A stretch of 14,864 bases of DNA, from assembly GCA_016935035.1 (NCBI GenBank), contig JAFGRR010000148.1, positions 1 to 14,864 of the forward strand. The letters are read 5' to 3'. The notes under the pieces were generated by a model that was not told the origin of the DNA, made no database searches, and was given only the letters and a program-made list of their open reading frames with translations. Numbering within the stretch: the first letter of the stretch is position 1; each line of letters begins with the position of its first letter. Below are positions 1 to 7,910 of this stretch, one piece after another. Both the position numbers and the translations under genes were made by a program. Origin of the DNA: Phycisphaerae bacterium (lineage in GTDB: Bacteria; Planctomycetota; Phycisphaerae; UBA1845; Fen-1342).

Positions 1-528
<528 letters not shown>

Positions 529-607
529 CGCCGAACCGCCGTTGATCTGACCGGCGCGGGCGTCGCCGTCGCCGCTTGGGTCCGACGTCGCGGTTCCAGC
601 CGGCCGT

Positions 608-613
608 TATAAT
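608..613 (+). promoter_or_regulatory. Possible -10 box (TATAAT) for the zinc-ribbon/prepilin pair
   Basis: A perfect TATAAT hexamer lies in otherwise GC-rich DNA about 80 bases after the gatA stop. No good -35 element is seen at the usual spacing. Transcription from here would start near 619-622, downstream of the ATG at 618, which favours the ATG at 639 as the true start. Inference from motif and position only. Confidence 0.4.
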
Positions 614-638
614 CGTCATGTCGCGGGTGAGAGTGTGC

Positions 639-1022
639 ATGTGGCAGGTGCTGTTGGATCGACTGGGACGCGTCATGCCGTGGCTGGCCCACGCGGTCCA
701 CGTGGTCCGACTCGCCTGGGCGAGCCCGCGAGTCCGCCTCGGCATACTGGGCGGGCTGTTGGCCCTGATCGCTCTGGTGGTGCTCTGGACACGCTCCGGC
801 ACGGCACCACCGACGCCGACGAGCGTGGTGACGGACAGCGGCGACCAGTGGCACTATCTGGTGGTCTGCGAGGCCTGCGGCCAGCGTCTGCGATATGCCT
901 CGCACCCAGCGGCGACGCGCGGATCCCCAAGGAATGGGCAACTCGTGTGTCCGCATTGCGGCGCCGCACGGGCCGCGTGGTATCGACGTGGCAGCCAGGT
1001 TGTGCCCCCCGGCGGGTGGTGA
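639..1022 (+). CDS. Small membrane-anchored zinc-ribbon protein (hypothetical)
   Basis: This 127-residue protein is not recognised as a named family. It has a basic and hydrophobic N-terminal stretch, one strong transmembrane segment at about residues 33-50 (LGILGGLLALIALVVLW), a short Pro/Thr-rich linker, then a domain with two cysteine pairs. These are C77-x-x-C80 in VCEACGQ and C104-x-x-C107 in VCPHCGAA, a likely zinc ribbon with about 23 residues between the knuckles. The ATG at 639 is chosen because GGTGA at 625-629 gives a Shine-Dalgarno at 9-base spacing. The in-frame ATG at 618 has no such site and sits 4 bases after a TATAAT box. The gene ends 56 bases before the prepilin-like gene, on the same strand, so the two are probably co-transcribed. 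A role in handling or monitoring the prepilin is possible but only inferred from position. Confidence 0.65.
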   Translation: MWQVLLDRLGRVMPWLAHAVHVVRLAWASPRVRLGILGGLLALIALVVLWTRSGTAPPTPTSVVTDSGDQWHYLVVCEACGQRLRYASHPAATRGSPRNGQLVCPHCGAARAAWYRRGSQVVPPGGW

Positions 1023-1078
1023 GCACGCATCGTCTGGCGGGCGATATTCGGGACGCGGGAGACGGCGAGGAGTCGAGG

Positions 1079-2119
1079 ATGCGCTGCGAGCGACGGCAGG
1101 GGGGCTTCACCCTGATCGAACTCCTGGTCGTCATCGCGATCATCGCGCTGCTCATCTCCATTCTCATGCCCAGTTTGGCCCGGGCTCGTGAACAGGCTCG
1201 ACGCGCTTACTGCCTGGCCAACCTGCGCGGCGTTGGACAGGCCGCCCTTTGCTATGCCGACGAGGACAGCAAGAATCTCCTTATCCCGATCCACCGCATG
1301 ATGGTGACGCACATGCCGGCGCAGGATTACTGGCTGCACCGGACGGCGATGTGGTTCGCTGTCGGCGGGCGTTCGGCCCAGGAGATGTTCCTGACCGATG
1401 CCGGTCCGCGTGACCTTGGAGATAACACAGAGTGGGCTGCCGAGACGCGCCCGCTCAACCGGTACATCTACGGTGAAATTCACCAGTCTGAAGCGCGCGA
1501 GCAAAAGCTGTTTCGTTGCCCGTCGGACAAGGGCTATCCGGAGCATCCGGATATCGACGATTCTCCGATTGAGAACGCCGGCCGAGCCTGCTATGACACG
1601 CTCGGAAGCAGCTACCGCGCCAGCCTCTACGGGCAGTTTCCCGCGATTGGGGCGAGCTATGATGGTGCGTTCGCGATCGGACCGTGGGGGCATACTCTGG
1701 CGACCATCACCCAGCCGTCACAGGTGGCGGCGTTCGGCGAGCCGACGTTCTTCAACATGATCGGGCAGGACGACGGCGCCGTGAACCCGGACCCGGTTAT
1801 CGCGATCGGGTGGCACGGCCTGTGGATGCGTGACAACCTGGTTTTCTGCGACGGCTCGGCGCGACCGACGCGCGCGGCGGGGCATGAGAGCGTGGGCGAG
1901 GATGCGGCCCGCGATGGTATGGGCGTCGGCAGCAACTGGGATATGATTTCACGTGGACCCGGCTGGCGGTTTGATCTGTGGCCGACGCCCGGTGCGCGCA
2001 TCTGGGCGCTCGACCCCGATAACCTGCTGTGGAACCCCCCGTACACCGCCCAGCCCAACGAGCGTTGGAAGACTTGGCCATTCAAGGGGGCCCAGGACAA
2101 CCTGCGGGAAGGTAGCTAA
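1079..2119 (+). CDS. Type IV prepilin-like / type II secretion pseudopilin-like protein (planctomycete type)
   Basis: This is a 346-residue protein with a class III signal peptide. A short basic leader (MRCERRQGG) is followed by FTLIELLVVIAIIALL, with cleavage expected between G9 and F10 and the conserved Glu at +5 (E14). The leader would be cut by a PilD-type prepilin peptidase and the helix inserted in the inner membrane. The hydrophobic helix runs to about residue 30, followed by ARAREQARRAYCLANLRGVGQA, the usual helix of this group. The globular part includes LFRCPSDKGYP and, near residues 246-259, an H-x11-DG version of the H-X9-DG motif frequent in planctomycete pseudopilin-like proteins (H246, D258, G259). 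The start at 1079 is supported by GAGGAG at 1067-1072. A much longer upstream open frame exists but overlaps the zinc-ribbon gene and carries no conserved content. The substrate or fibre it forms is unknown. Confidence 0.9.
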   Translation: MRCERRQGGFTLIELLVVIAIIALLISILMPSLARAREQARRAYCLANLRGVGQAALCYADEDSKNLLIPIHRMMVTHMPAQDYWLHRTAMWFAVGGRSAQEMFLTDAGPRDLGDNTEWAAETRPLNRYIYGEIHQSEAREQKLFRCPSDKGYPEHPDIDDSPIENAGRACYDTLGSSYRASLYGQFPAIGASYDGAFAIGPWGHTLATITQPSQVAAFGEPTFFNMIGQDDGAVNPDPVIAIGWHGLWMRDNLVFCDGSARPTRAAGHESVGEDAARDGMGVGSNWDMISRGPGWRFDLWPTPGARIWALDPDNLLWNPPYTAQPNERWKTWPFKGAQDNLREGS

Positions 2120-2256
2120 GCGGCGGGACATATGGTATCGTCAGCGACCAATCGTCGCCCGTGCCTCTATCGGGGTGGGGCATGCCGGTGACGAGTGCCC
2201 CTGGAGGCTTGCGCCGCCCGCGCGGCACGCGGATTTCGTGGTGGTTCTGGTGGATG

Positions 2257-2304
2257 TGCCAGCCCGCGCGAAGAGCGGTGCGTAATCGTAGAGAACCGCT
2301 GGCA
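2257..2304 (+). other. Overlapping inverted repeats in the leader of the pilT-like gene
   Basis: The 201-base gap 2120-2320 holds no convincing gene. It contains two inverted repeats sharing bases: TGCCAGC (2257-2263) with GCTGGCA (2298-2304), and AGCGGT (2274-2279) with ACCGCT (2295-2300). The second arms overlap, so the two hairpins could not form in full together. They end 16 bases before the ATPase start codon. Whether they have any role is unknown. Confidence 0.35.
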
Positions 2305-2320
2305 TTGAGGATCAGTACAG

Positions 2321-3475
2321 ATGTCGGAAGAACGCGACCAGCCAATCGATGTCCATGTTGAATCCACCGCGCAGGAGCCCACGCTCAACAAATTCTTCAA
2401 GGCCACAATCAAGCTGAAGGTCTCGGACTTGCACTTGAAGGCCGGCAAACCACCCACCGTTCGGCGGAAGGGCGACCTGAAGCCTCTGACTGGTGGTCCG
2501 CTGACGGCGGAGCAGATTCGCGATGGGATTTTCGAGCTGCTCTCGGACAAGCAGAAGGAATACTACCAGGTTAACGGGGCGGTCGACTTTGCATACGACG
2601 TCGGCCCGCAGGGCGATGCCGACCGTTTCCGCGTGAACGCCTTCCAGCAGCGCGGCCAGATGTCGGTGGCCGCTCGCCGCGTCAACCGCACGATTCTGAG
2701 TTTCGAGCAACTGCACCTGCCGGCGACGATGGCGAAGATCGCGGAAGAGAACCAGGGTATTGTCCTGCTGGCGGGAATCACGGGCTCGGGCAAGAGCACG
2801 ACGATCGCGGCGATGATCGACTACATCAATGAGCGCTACCCCGTGCACATCGTGACGGTCGAGGACCCGATCGAGTACCTGTTCACGGACAAGAAGGCGG
2901 TCATCAATCAGCGTGAGGTCGGCATCGACGTGATCGACTTCCACGCAGCCCTGAAGTACCTCATGCGTGAGGACCCGGACGTCGTGCTGATTGGTGAGAT
3001 GCGAGACCAGGAGACGTTCAGCGCTGCGATTCACGCCGCCGAGACGGGTCACCTGACGTTTGGCACGATTCACGCGGCCAGTTCGGCACAGACGATATCG
3101 CGTCTGCTGGACCTGTTCCCGGAGGCGGAGCGACGTCAGGTGCGCCAGGCGTTGGAGTTCAACCTCAAGGCGATCATCTGCCAGAAGCTGATTCCCTGCA
3201 TCAAGGAAGGCGTTCCGCTGTGCCCGACGATCGAGATCATGACGACGAACGCATCGATCCGAAAGCTGATCCGCGAGGAGCGCGACAACGAGATCATCGA
3301 CGTGATCCGCTCATCCTATGACGCCGGCATGGTCGACTTCACCGAGAACCTGCGCCGGTTGGTTGAGACGGGTTACATCGATCACGCCACCGCGTACGAG
3401 TCGGCTCCGAACGCCGACGAGCTGCGCATGGCGTTGAAGGGCATCCGCTCGGCCGGAGCCGGTATTCTCGGGTAA
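2321..3475 (+). CDS. pilT: PilT-family twitching motility / pilus retraction ATPase
   Basis: This 384-residue cytoplasmic hexameric ATPase would power type IV pilus retraction or a related envelope machine. All signature motifs are intact. The Walker A is GITGSGKST with K158 (usually GPTGSGKST; the Pro is Ile here). The Asp box is TVEDPIE (E181, D182), the Walker B DPDVVLIGEMRD (E226), and the His box HAAETGHLTFGTIHA with H244 and H251. The C-terminal ASIRKLIRE at 311-319 matches the AIRNLIRE motif that separates PilT from extension ATPases. The N-terminal PAS-like domain covers about residues 20-130, starting with an SDLHLKAGKPP block typical of PilT. Length is near the family norm of 340-390. 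GAGG at 2307-2310 precedes the ATG by 10 bases. It is followed after 40 bases by a degraded ATPase relative and then a CvpA-like gene, probably one operon. PilU is an alternative label. Confidence 0.93.
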   Translation: MSEERDQPIDVHVESTAQEPTLNKFFKATIKLKVSDLHLKAGKPPTVRRKGDLKPLTGGPLTAEQIRDGIFELLSDKQKEYYQVNGAVDFAYDVGPQGDADRFRVNAFQQRGQMSVAARRVNRTILSFEQLHLPATMAKIAEENQGIVLLAGITGSGKSTTIAAMIDYINERYPVHIVTVEDPIEYLFTDKKAVINQREVGIDVIDFHAALKYLMREDPDVVLIGEMRDQETFSAAIHAAETGHLTFGTIHAASSAQTISRLLDLFPEAERRQVRQALEFNLKAIICQKLIPCIKEGVPLCPTIEIMTTNASIRKLIREERDNEIIDVIRSSYDAGMVDFTENLRRLVETGYIDHATAYESAPNADELRMALKGIRSAGAGILG

Positions 3476-3515
3476 ATGACCGCGCCCGCCGCGGCGATTG
3501 AAACCAGGAGCTGCC

Positions 3516-5213
3516 ATGACGCTGCTTGCTGTCACGGACTTGCTTGCCCAGGGAGATGTCCCGCTCCACTTCACGTACATCAGCCCGTGGAAGTTGGTCG
3601 GCATGGTCCTCGGCTTCACGTGCTGGAGCATGTTTGCCCAGTGGGTGGACAAGGACACGATTGTCGTAAACACGTTCCGCATCCTGTGGAACATGATTGC
3701 CATCGGCGTCGGAATCATCGGGACGGCGGTCATGCTGTTTACGCCCTTTGTCATCGGACTGCCGGCCCTGGCCGTGATGTTGCTGGCCAACCTCGTCATC
3801 TACACATTGCATCGCAACGGTCTGGTGCCGGATGATGACAAGGTGCTTACACCCGCACACATCAAACGCGTGATGAGCGAGGGTTTCGGCGGCAAGAAGA
3901 AGGTCAAGGAGGTGAAGGAACGCGTGCGGCTGCGTGCCGCCGACGGTGCGCGCTGCGCGATCCCGGATGCCGAGGACGAGCGCGAACGTTATCGCCTCTC
4001 GCAGGACCTGCTGTGGGACGTGCTCTGGAACCGCGCCACGCGCGTCGAGGTCACGCCCGGCAAGGAAGTCTCGAAGGTCACCTACGAAATCGACGGCATC
4101 AAGAGCGAGCGCGAGGGCCTGCCCCGTGCCGACGCCGATGCCATCGTCTATTTCATGAAGACCATCTCCGGCTTCGACCTCGAGGAGCGGCGCAAGCCGC
4201 AGACGGATCGGATCCAGGCAGAGATCGCCAATCTGAAAGTCGATGTCGAGGTACGTACGGATGGCTCCGTGGCGGGTGAGAAGCTGACGTTGCGCGTCAT
4301 CGGCGAGGAGACGCGCTACAAGATCACGGACATCGGACTGTCCGAAAAACAGGTGAAGCGTCTGCGCGAGCTGATGGAGTCGCCCACGGGCCTGATGCTG
4401 ATCAGTGCCCCGGCCGGTACCGGCATGACCACCACGATTTACAGCTTCACGCGCAGCCACGATGCGTTCTTGCACAATATCCAGACGCTGGAATATCGCC
4501 GCGAACTGCCAATCGACAACGTCACCCAGACCGAGTTCGTGCAGTCCACCGAAGAGAAGACCTTCGCCGGCGATCTCCAGAAGCTCTTCCGCACCGACCC
4601 GGACATCGTCGTGATTCCCGAGGTTCGCGAGCAGGCGGCGGCGGTGTTGGTGACGGAGGCCGCCGTCAACAAGCAACTGGTCTACGCGGCGCTTAACGCC
4701 AGCGACGTGTTCAGCGCGCTGCGCAAGTGGATGGAGCTGGTTGGCGACAACACGCGTATTGCCAAGAGTCTGCTGATGGTCTCGAATCAGCGGCTGATCC
4801 GGTGCCTGTGCCCGTCGTGCAAGCAGCCGTACAAGCCGGACCCGGCGACGCTCAAGAAGCTGAACCTGCCGGCCGACGCCGTGCTGCACCGTCAGCCCGA
4901 GCCCGAGTTCGACAAGCGTGGCAACCCGATCATCTGCCAGCATTGCCAGGGCACGGGTTACGTTGGGCGGACGGCGATCTTCGACGTGATGTTCGTGGAT
5001 GACCCACTGCGAGCTGTGATCGCCAAGGCCAAGTCCATCGCCGACGTGCAGGCGTACGCGGTGAAGCAGGGAGGCCGTGGCTTCCAGACGCCGGCCATGC
5101 AGAAGGTGCTCGACGGCACGACGAGCATTCAGGAGATCACGCGTGTGCTGCGTGCCGGTCGGCCGGCCAGGCCCGCCGCTCCCAAACCACCGTCCAAGCC
5201 GGCTGCTTCATAG
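3516..5213 (+). CDS. Membrane-anchored GspE/PilB-like protein with degenerate ATPase motifs (putative pseudo-ATPase)
   Basis: This 565-residue protein has an N-terminal membrane part followed by a type II secretion/type IV pilus ATPase fold. About three hydrophobic helices are visible (residues 26-44, 53-75 and 77-98), unlike normal GspE/PilB, which are soluble. The N2-like domain is recognisable: YEIDGIKSE near 190-199 and SGFDLEERRKPQTDRI near 218-233, where active enzymes have D-I-A-E-R-R-x-P-Q-D-G-R. The nucleotide site is degraded. The Walker A reads APAGTGMTTT, with the lysine replaced by M304 and the first Gly by Ala. The Asp box reads TLEYRRE instead of TVEDPVE. The Walker B reads DPDIVVIPEVRE, keeping E369 only. 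The His box reads AAVNKQLVYAALNAS, with both histidines absent. The four-cysteine metal site survives (C432-x-x-C435, C474-x-x-C477), followed by GTGYVGRTAIFDVM. AGGAG at 3506-3510 fixes the ATG at 3516. It starts 40 bases after pilT and ends 27 before the CvpA-like gene. A non-hydrolysing scaffold is inferred. Confidence 0.85.
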   Translation: MTLLAVTDLLAQGDVPLHFTYISPWKLVGMVLGFTCWSMFAQWVDKDTIVVNTFRILWNMIAIGVGIIGTAVMLFTPFVIGLPALAVMLLANLVIYTLHRNGLVPDDDKVLTPAHIKRVMSEGFGGKKKVKEVKERVRLRAADGARCAIPDAEDERERYRLSQDLLWDVLWNRATRVEVTPGKEVSKVTYEIDGIKSEREGLPRADADAIVYFMKTISGFDLEERRKPQTDRIQAEIANLKVDVEVRTDGSVAGEKLTLRVIGEETRYKITDIGLSEKQVKRLRELMESPTGLMLISAPAGTGMTTTIYSFTRSHDAFLHNIQTLEYRRELPIDNVTQTEFVQSTEEKTFAGDLQKLFRTDPDIVVIPEVREQAAAVLVTEAAVNKQLVYAALNASDVFSALRKWMELVGDNTRIAKSLLMVSNQRLIRCLCPSCKQPYKPDPATLKKLNLPADAVLHRQPEPEFDKRGNPIICQHCQGTGYVGRTAIFDVMFVDDPLRAVIAKAKSIADVQAYAVKQGGRGFQTPAMQKVLDGTTSIQEITRVLRAGRPARPAAPKPPSKPAAS

Positions 5214-5240
5214 TCGTCCTCTGATCGCGAGGTCTTTGAG

Positions 5241-7094
5241 ATGGTCTTAGTCATCGCCGTGGTCGCCCTGGTGCTCGGCATCACGTTCTACCAGTCGCTG
5301 TTCGGGTTGTTCAGCGGCATCGTGAACCTGTTTTGCACCATCGTCGCGATGGTCATCGCGTTCGCGTTCCTCGAGCCGCTTAACCTATTTGTTACCGGGC
5401 AGGGCATTCACCAGTCGTTCTCCGAGCCGTGCTGTTTCGTGGGCCTATATGTGCTCGCCCAGGCGGCGCTGCGATATCTCGCCGATACCTTCCTGCGCGG
5501 CAATGTCCGCGTGCCGATGTATGCCGACTGGATCGGCGGCGCGGTGTGCGCTTTTCTGAACGCCGAGATCACCGTCGGCATTCTGGTGATTGGTTTTCTG
5601 ATGCTGCCTTTCGGGGGCCGGTCGATGATGTTTTCGCGTTTCGAGCGCGACAGCAAGGGCAAGACCGATGCCAACGGCTACGTGGTTTTCGAGCGCCACA
5701 ACCTCAGTTTCCTGCGGCCCGACGACTTCACTGTCGGGCTCTTCAATATCCTGAGCTCGGGCAGCCTCAAGGGTGGCAGCGTGACTGACGAGGCGCACCC
5801 GGATCGCGCCTTTGCCTCTGTCTATCCCGACTTCACGCGCTGGGTCTTCTGGACCGGCAATACCGTGCAGCCCGAGACCGCGACGGCGCCGTTCCGCGAC
5901 GATGAGGGGGACGGCTTCAAGGACGGCGTCGGCATCACGAACTGGTGGGAAGAGCCCGGTCCGCTGATGGCGCAGTACTGCAAGACTCTGCCTAGCTACG
6001 AAAACAGAAACGACCTGAATTTCGATGCCCCGGCACCCTACAATGTCCCGTCGGACAAGAACCTGCTCGGTATTCGCCTGGTGCTGAAACGCGCCGCGCG
6101 CGACCGTGGCAAGGAAGGCGAGGGAGCGGCACACCGTTTTCGTCCCACGCAGATTCGCCTGGTCGGCACACTGCGCGGCGAGCCGACCGAGTATACACCG
6201 CGACTCATTGGCGGCCTGCCCGAGAATGACGATCGTCGCCTGACGGCACCCTGGCGCCGCGTCGTTGATCTGGACAGCGATTTTACGCTATCCGCGGCCG
6301 CCGCTACCATCGATGCATACTTTGAGGTGGATCCAGGGTTTGATCCGTGGTTCGTCGAGTATCGGCGGCACGCCCGCGTCGAAGTCCGCGGCGAACCCGA
6401 GAAGACGCCGCCGCCGCCGCTCGGCGCGGGCGGCGCTGAGTCCGCGGATGCTTCCGTGTCGGCCGAGCCAACCGGCGAGCCGCGACCCAGCACCGGCGAT
6501 CGCCACGGGGCCACCAGCGGGCTCCAGTCAATCAACCCCGATATCAGCGGCGTCAGCAGCCAGATTCCGATGCCCATCGCCACCAGCGCCGTCGGCAGTG
6601 CCGAGGTGGACGGAAGCGATCTGGTGTGCGGTCGGATTGCGGGCAGCGCGTCGCGCGTCCTGGCGGCCGAAGGAGCACCGCGGCTCGAACGCTTCGCCGT
6701 GCCGGACGGCCAGTATCTCCTGCAAGTGAATTGCACGCCGTTCGGCCCGCGTTCGCTCCTGGGCCAGGTGTTCAACTTTGCCGGCAGCGTCACCAGCCAG
6801 TACTTCGCCGTCGACGACCGCAACAACCGCTATCCGCTGGCCGGCTACTACGGCGTCGTGCCGCGCGGCGGCGAGCCCTACATCGAACTGTACTACGTCG
6901 GTGGCCCGGACACGCCGGAGGCGATGTCCTTCCGCGGCATGCTCGACTTCACCGAGATCAAGGACGAGTTGCGTCGCCGGCCGTCCGAAGCGCAAATCGG
7001 CCTGCTCTTTCACATCCCGTCGCGCACGCACATCGTCAAGATCGTGAATCAGAACAACGCCGGCATAGAGAACATCGACTTCACGGCGCCCTGA
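5241..7094 (+). CDS. CvpA-like membrane protein with large extracytoplasmic domain
   Basis: This 617-residue protein has an N-terminal region of about 125 residues with four hydrophobic helices (approximately 1-20, 24-47, 62-82 and 98-122), resembling the CvpA (colicin V production) membrane family. The resemblance is in topology and in the LGITFYQSLFGLFSGIVNLFCTI pattern, so the family call is moderate. Normal CvpA proteins end near 160-220 residues; this one carries nearly 500 more. Those consist of a first mixed region to about 385, a Pro/Ser/Gly-rich linker at about 388-430 encoded partly by a CCG run at 6408-6419, and a C-terminal region (about 480-617) rich in short beta-like stretches such as GQYLLQVNCTPFG, EPYIELYYVGG and IGLLFHIPSRTHIVKIV. 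The last may be a beta-sandwich domain. GAGG at 5229-5232 precedes the ATG. It is the last gene of the pilT cluster. Function is unknown. Confidence 0.75.
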   Translation: MVLVIAVVALVLGITFYQSLFGLFSGIVNLFCTIVAMVIAFAFLEPLNLFVTGQGIHQSFSEPCCFVGLYVLAQAALRYLADTFLRGNVRVPMYADWIGGAVCAFLNAEITVGILVIGFLMLPFGGRSMMFSRFERDSKGKTDANGYVVFERHNLSFLRPDDFTVGLFNILSSGSLKGGSVTDEAHPDRAFASVYPDFTRWVFWTGNTVQPETATAPFRDDEGDGFKDGVGITNWWEEPGPLMAQYCKTLPSYENRNDLNFDAPAPYNVPSDKNLLGIRLVLKRAARDRGKEGEGAAHRFRPTQIRLVGTLRGEPTEYTPRLIGGLPENDDRRLTAPWRRVVDLDSDFTLSAAAATIDAYFEVDPGFDPWFVEYRRHARVEVRGEPEKTPPPPLGAGGAESADASVSAEPTGEPRPSTGDRHGATSGLQSINPDISGVSSQIPMPIATSAVGSAEVDGSDLVCGRIAGSASRVLAAEGAPRLERFAVPDGQYLLQVNCTPFGPRSLLGQVFNFAGSVTSQYFAVDDRNNRYPLAGYYGVVPRGGEPYIELYYVGGPDTPEAMSFRGMLDFTEIKDELRRRPSEAQIGLLFHIPSRTHIVKIVNQNNAGIENIDFTAP

Positions 7095-7101
7095 AATCCC
7101 C

Positions 7102-7117
7102 GAATGTGGGGCCGACG
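7102..7117 (+). repeat. Degenerate half copy of palindromic repeat family 1
   Basis: GAATGTGGGGCCGACG here resembles the first half of the full copy 21 bases downstream (GAATGTAGCGGCCGACG at 7123-7139), with one base missing and one substitution. The second arm of the palindrome is absent. It lies 7 bases after the CvpA-like stop codon. Confidence 0.4.
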
Positions 7118-7125
7118 CCCTTGAA

Positions 7126-7152
7126 TGTAGCGGCCGACGTCTCGTCGGCCGT
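7126..7152 (+). repeat. Palindromic repeat family 1, copy A
   Basis: It has a TGTAG lead, arm CGGCCGACG (7131-7139), loop TCT, arm CGTCGGCCG (7143-7151) and a final T. The arms are perfect 9-base complements. The element lies 31 bases after the CvpA-like stop codon. The same 27-base unit recurs at 7911 and 12311, always directly after or overlapping a gene end, in the same orientation. It resembles REP-type intergenic repeats. No T-run follows, so it is not a standard intrinsic terminator. Confidence 0.85.
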
Positions 7153-7270
7153 ATTGTGCTCGAAGGGCTCCGCGTCCGATGTCGGCACGTGTGTAGCATC
7201 AGGCCTTTGTGCCTAACGCACTACGCCGACACCGCGGCCCCAATCCCCGTTCGCCGAGGAGGCAACGACC

Positions 7271-7900
7271 ATGCCCTGTCGCACTGGCAAGCTTGGCAAC
7301 CCGCACGTTTGCTCGCGCGGACTCATCCTGGCGCTGTTGCTCCTCGTGTTTGCGTCCGGCGGCTGTGCCGGGTGGGGCTACCGCAGTATCAAGCTCGGCC
7401 ACGGCCCGCGCGATTATGACGGTGTTCTGCCGCAAGACCAGGTCCGCGTCACGGAGTCGGGCTTCTGCCACGTCGGCACCGCGAAAGACCGCACCGAGGC
7501 CCTGGCCGTGCAGCTCACCGACGACCGGCGCGTGGCCGGCAAGTGGTCGGCCACACTCGTTGATCGGCAGCGCTGGCCGCGTTCAGAGCACAGCTATCAC
7601 CTGGTGGGCGAGTTCTCGCCGACGCTTGCCGGGCTGGACCAGGTCGGACCGTTGGACGTGCTGCGCGATACGCTGGAGCAGCTTGGCCGGCTCAACGCGG
7701 ACCCCTTCGTCAATCAAGCCCACGCCTGGATTGCGGCCGGCATGTTCCGAATCGTCGAGCGTTGGCACGGTCTGTCCGCCGGCGTCGAGCCGACCTCCGA
7801 AGCGACGGAGTGCCTTGCACACACAGTCGGCGATGGCGTAGTCCGCATCACCATCGACCCCGCCGGCGTCTATCACATCGAGTATCTGGAAGAAGACTAG
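7271..7900 (+). CDS. Putative lipoprotein / secreted hypothetical protein
   Basis: This 209-residue protein belongs to no family I recognise. The N-terminus has a basic stretch, a hydrophobic core (LILALLLLVFA, about 18-28) and a lipobox-like FASGGC with C32 as candidate lipidation site. The residue at -3 is Ser rather than Leu, so plain secretion or membrane anchoring is also possible. The mature part is mixed alpha/beta, with a LAVQLTDDRRVAGKWSATLV segment, an ELGRLN-like helical middle and a final VVRITIDPAGVYHIEYLEED strand pair. A strong Shine-Dalgarno GAGGAGG at 7256-7262 sits 8 bases before the ATG, well separated from the CvpA-like gene (176-base gap). It is bracketed by repeat copies A and B. 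It was probably transcribed on its own or by read-through from upstream. The gene is judged real on ribosome site, signal sequence and acidic tail. Confidence 0.75.
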   Translation: MPCRTGKLGNPHVCSRGLILALLLLVFASGGCAGWGYRSIKLGHGPRDYDGVLPQDQVRVTESGFCHVGTAKDRTEALAVQLTDDRRVAGKWSATLVDRQRWPRSEHSYHLVGEFSPTLAGLDQVGPLDVLRDTLEQLGRLNADPFVNQAHAWIAAGMFRIVERWHGLSAGVEPTSEATECLAHTVGDGVVRITIDPAGVYHIEYLEED

Positions 7901-7910
7901 CGACGCGCAA

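Noticed and set aside
635..1078. Upstream extension of the prepilin-like frame
   Set aside because: It overlaps the zinc-ribbon gene in another frame, puts 148 residues before a class III signal peptide, and lacks conserved motifs. The start at 1079 has a good ribosome site.
4429..4446. Sequencing error turning the Walker A lysine into Met in the second ATPase
   Set aside because: A single AAG to ATG change could do this, but the Asp, Walker B and His boxes are independently degraded, so an error at one base does not explain the pattern.
3339..4943. A 534-codon open frame on the minus strand opposite pilT and the pseudo-ATPase gene
   Set aside because: It lies antisense to two well-supported genes, is rich in Arg, Leu, Asp and His as expected for the complement of GC-rich coding DNA, and has no recognisable domain.
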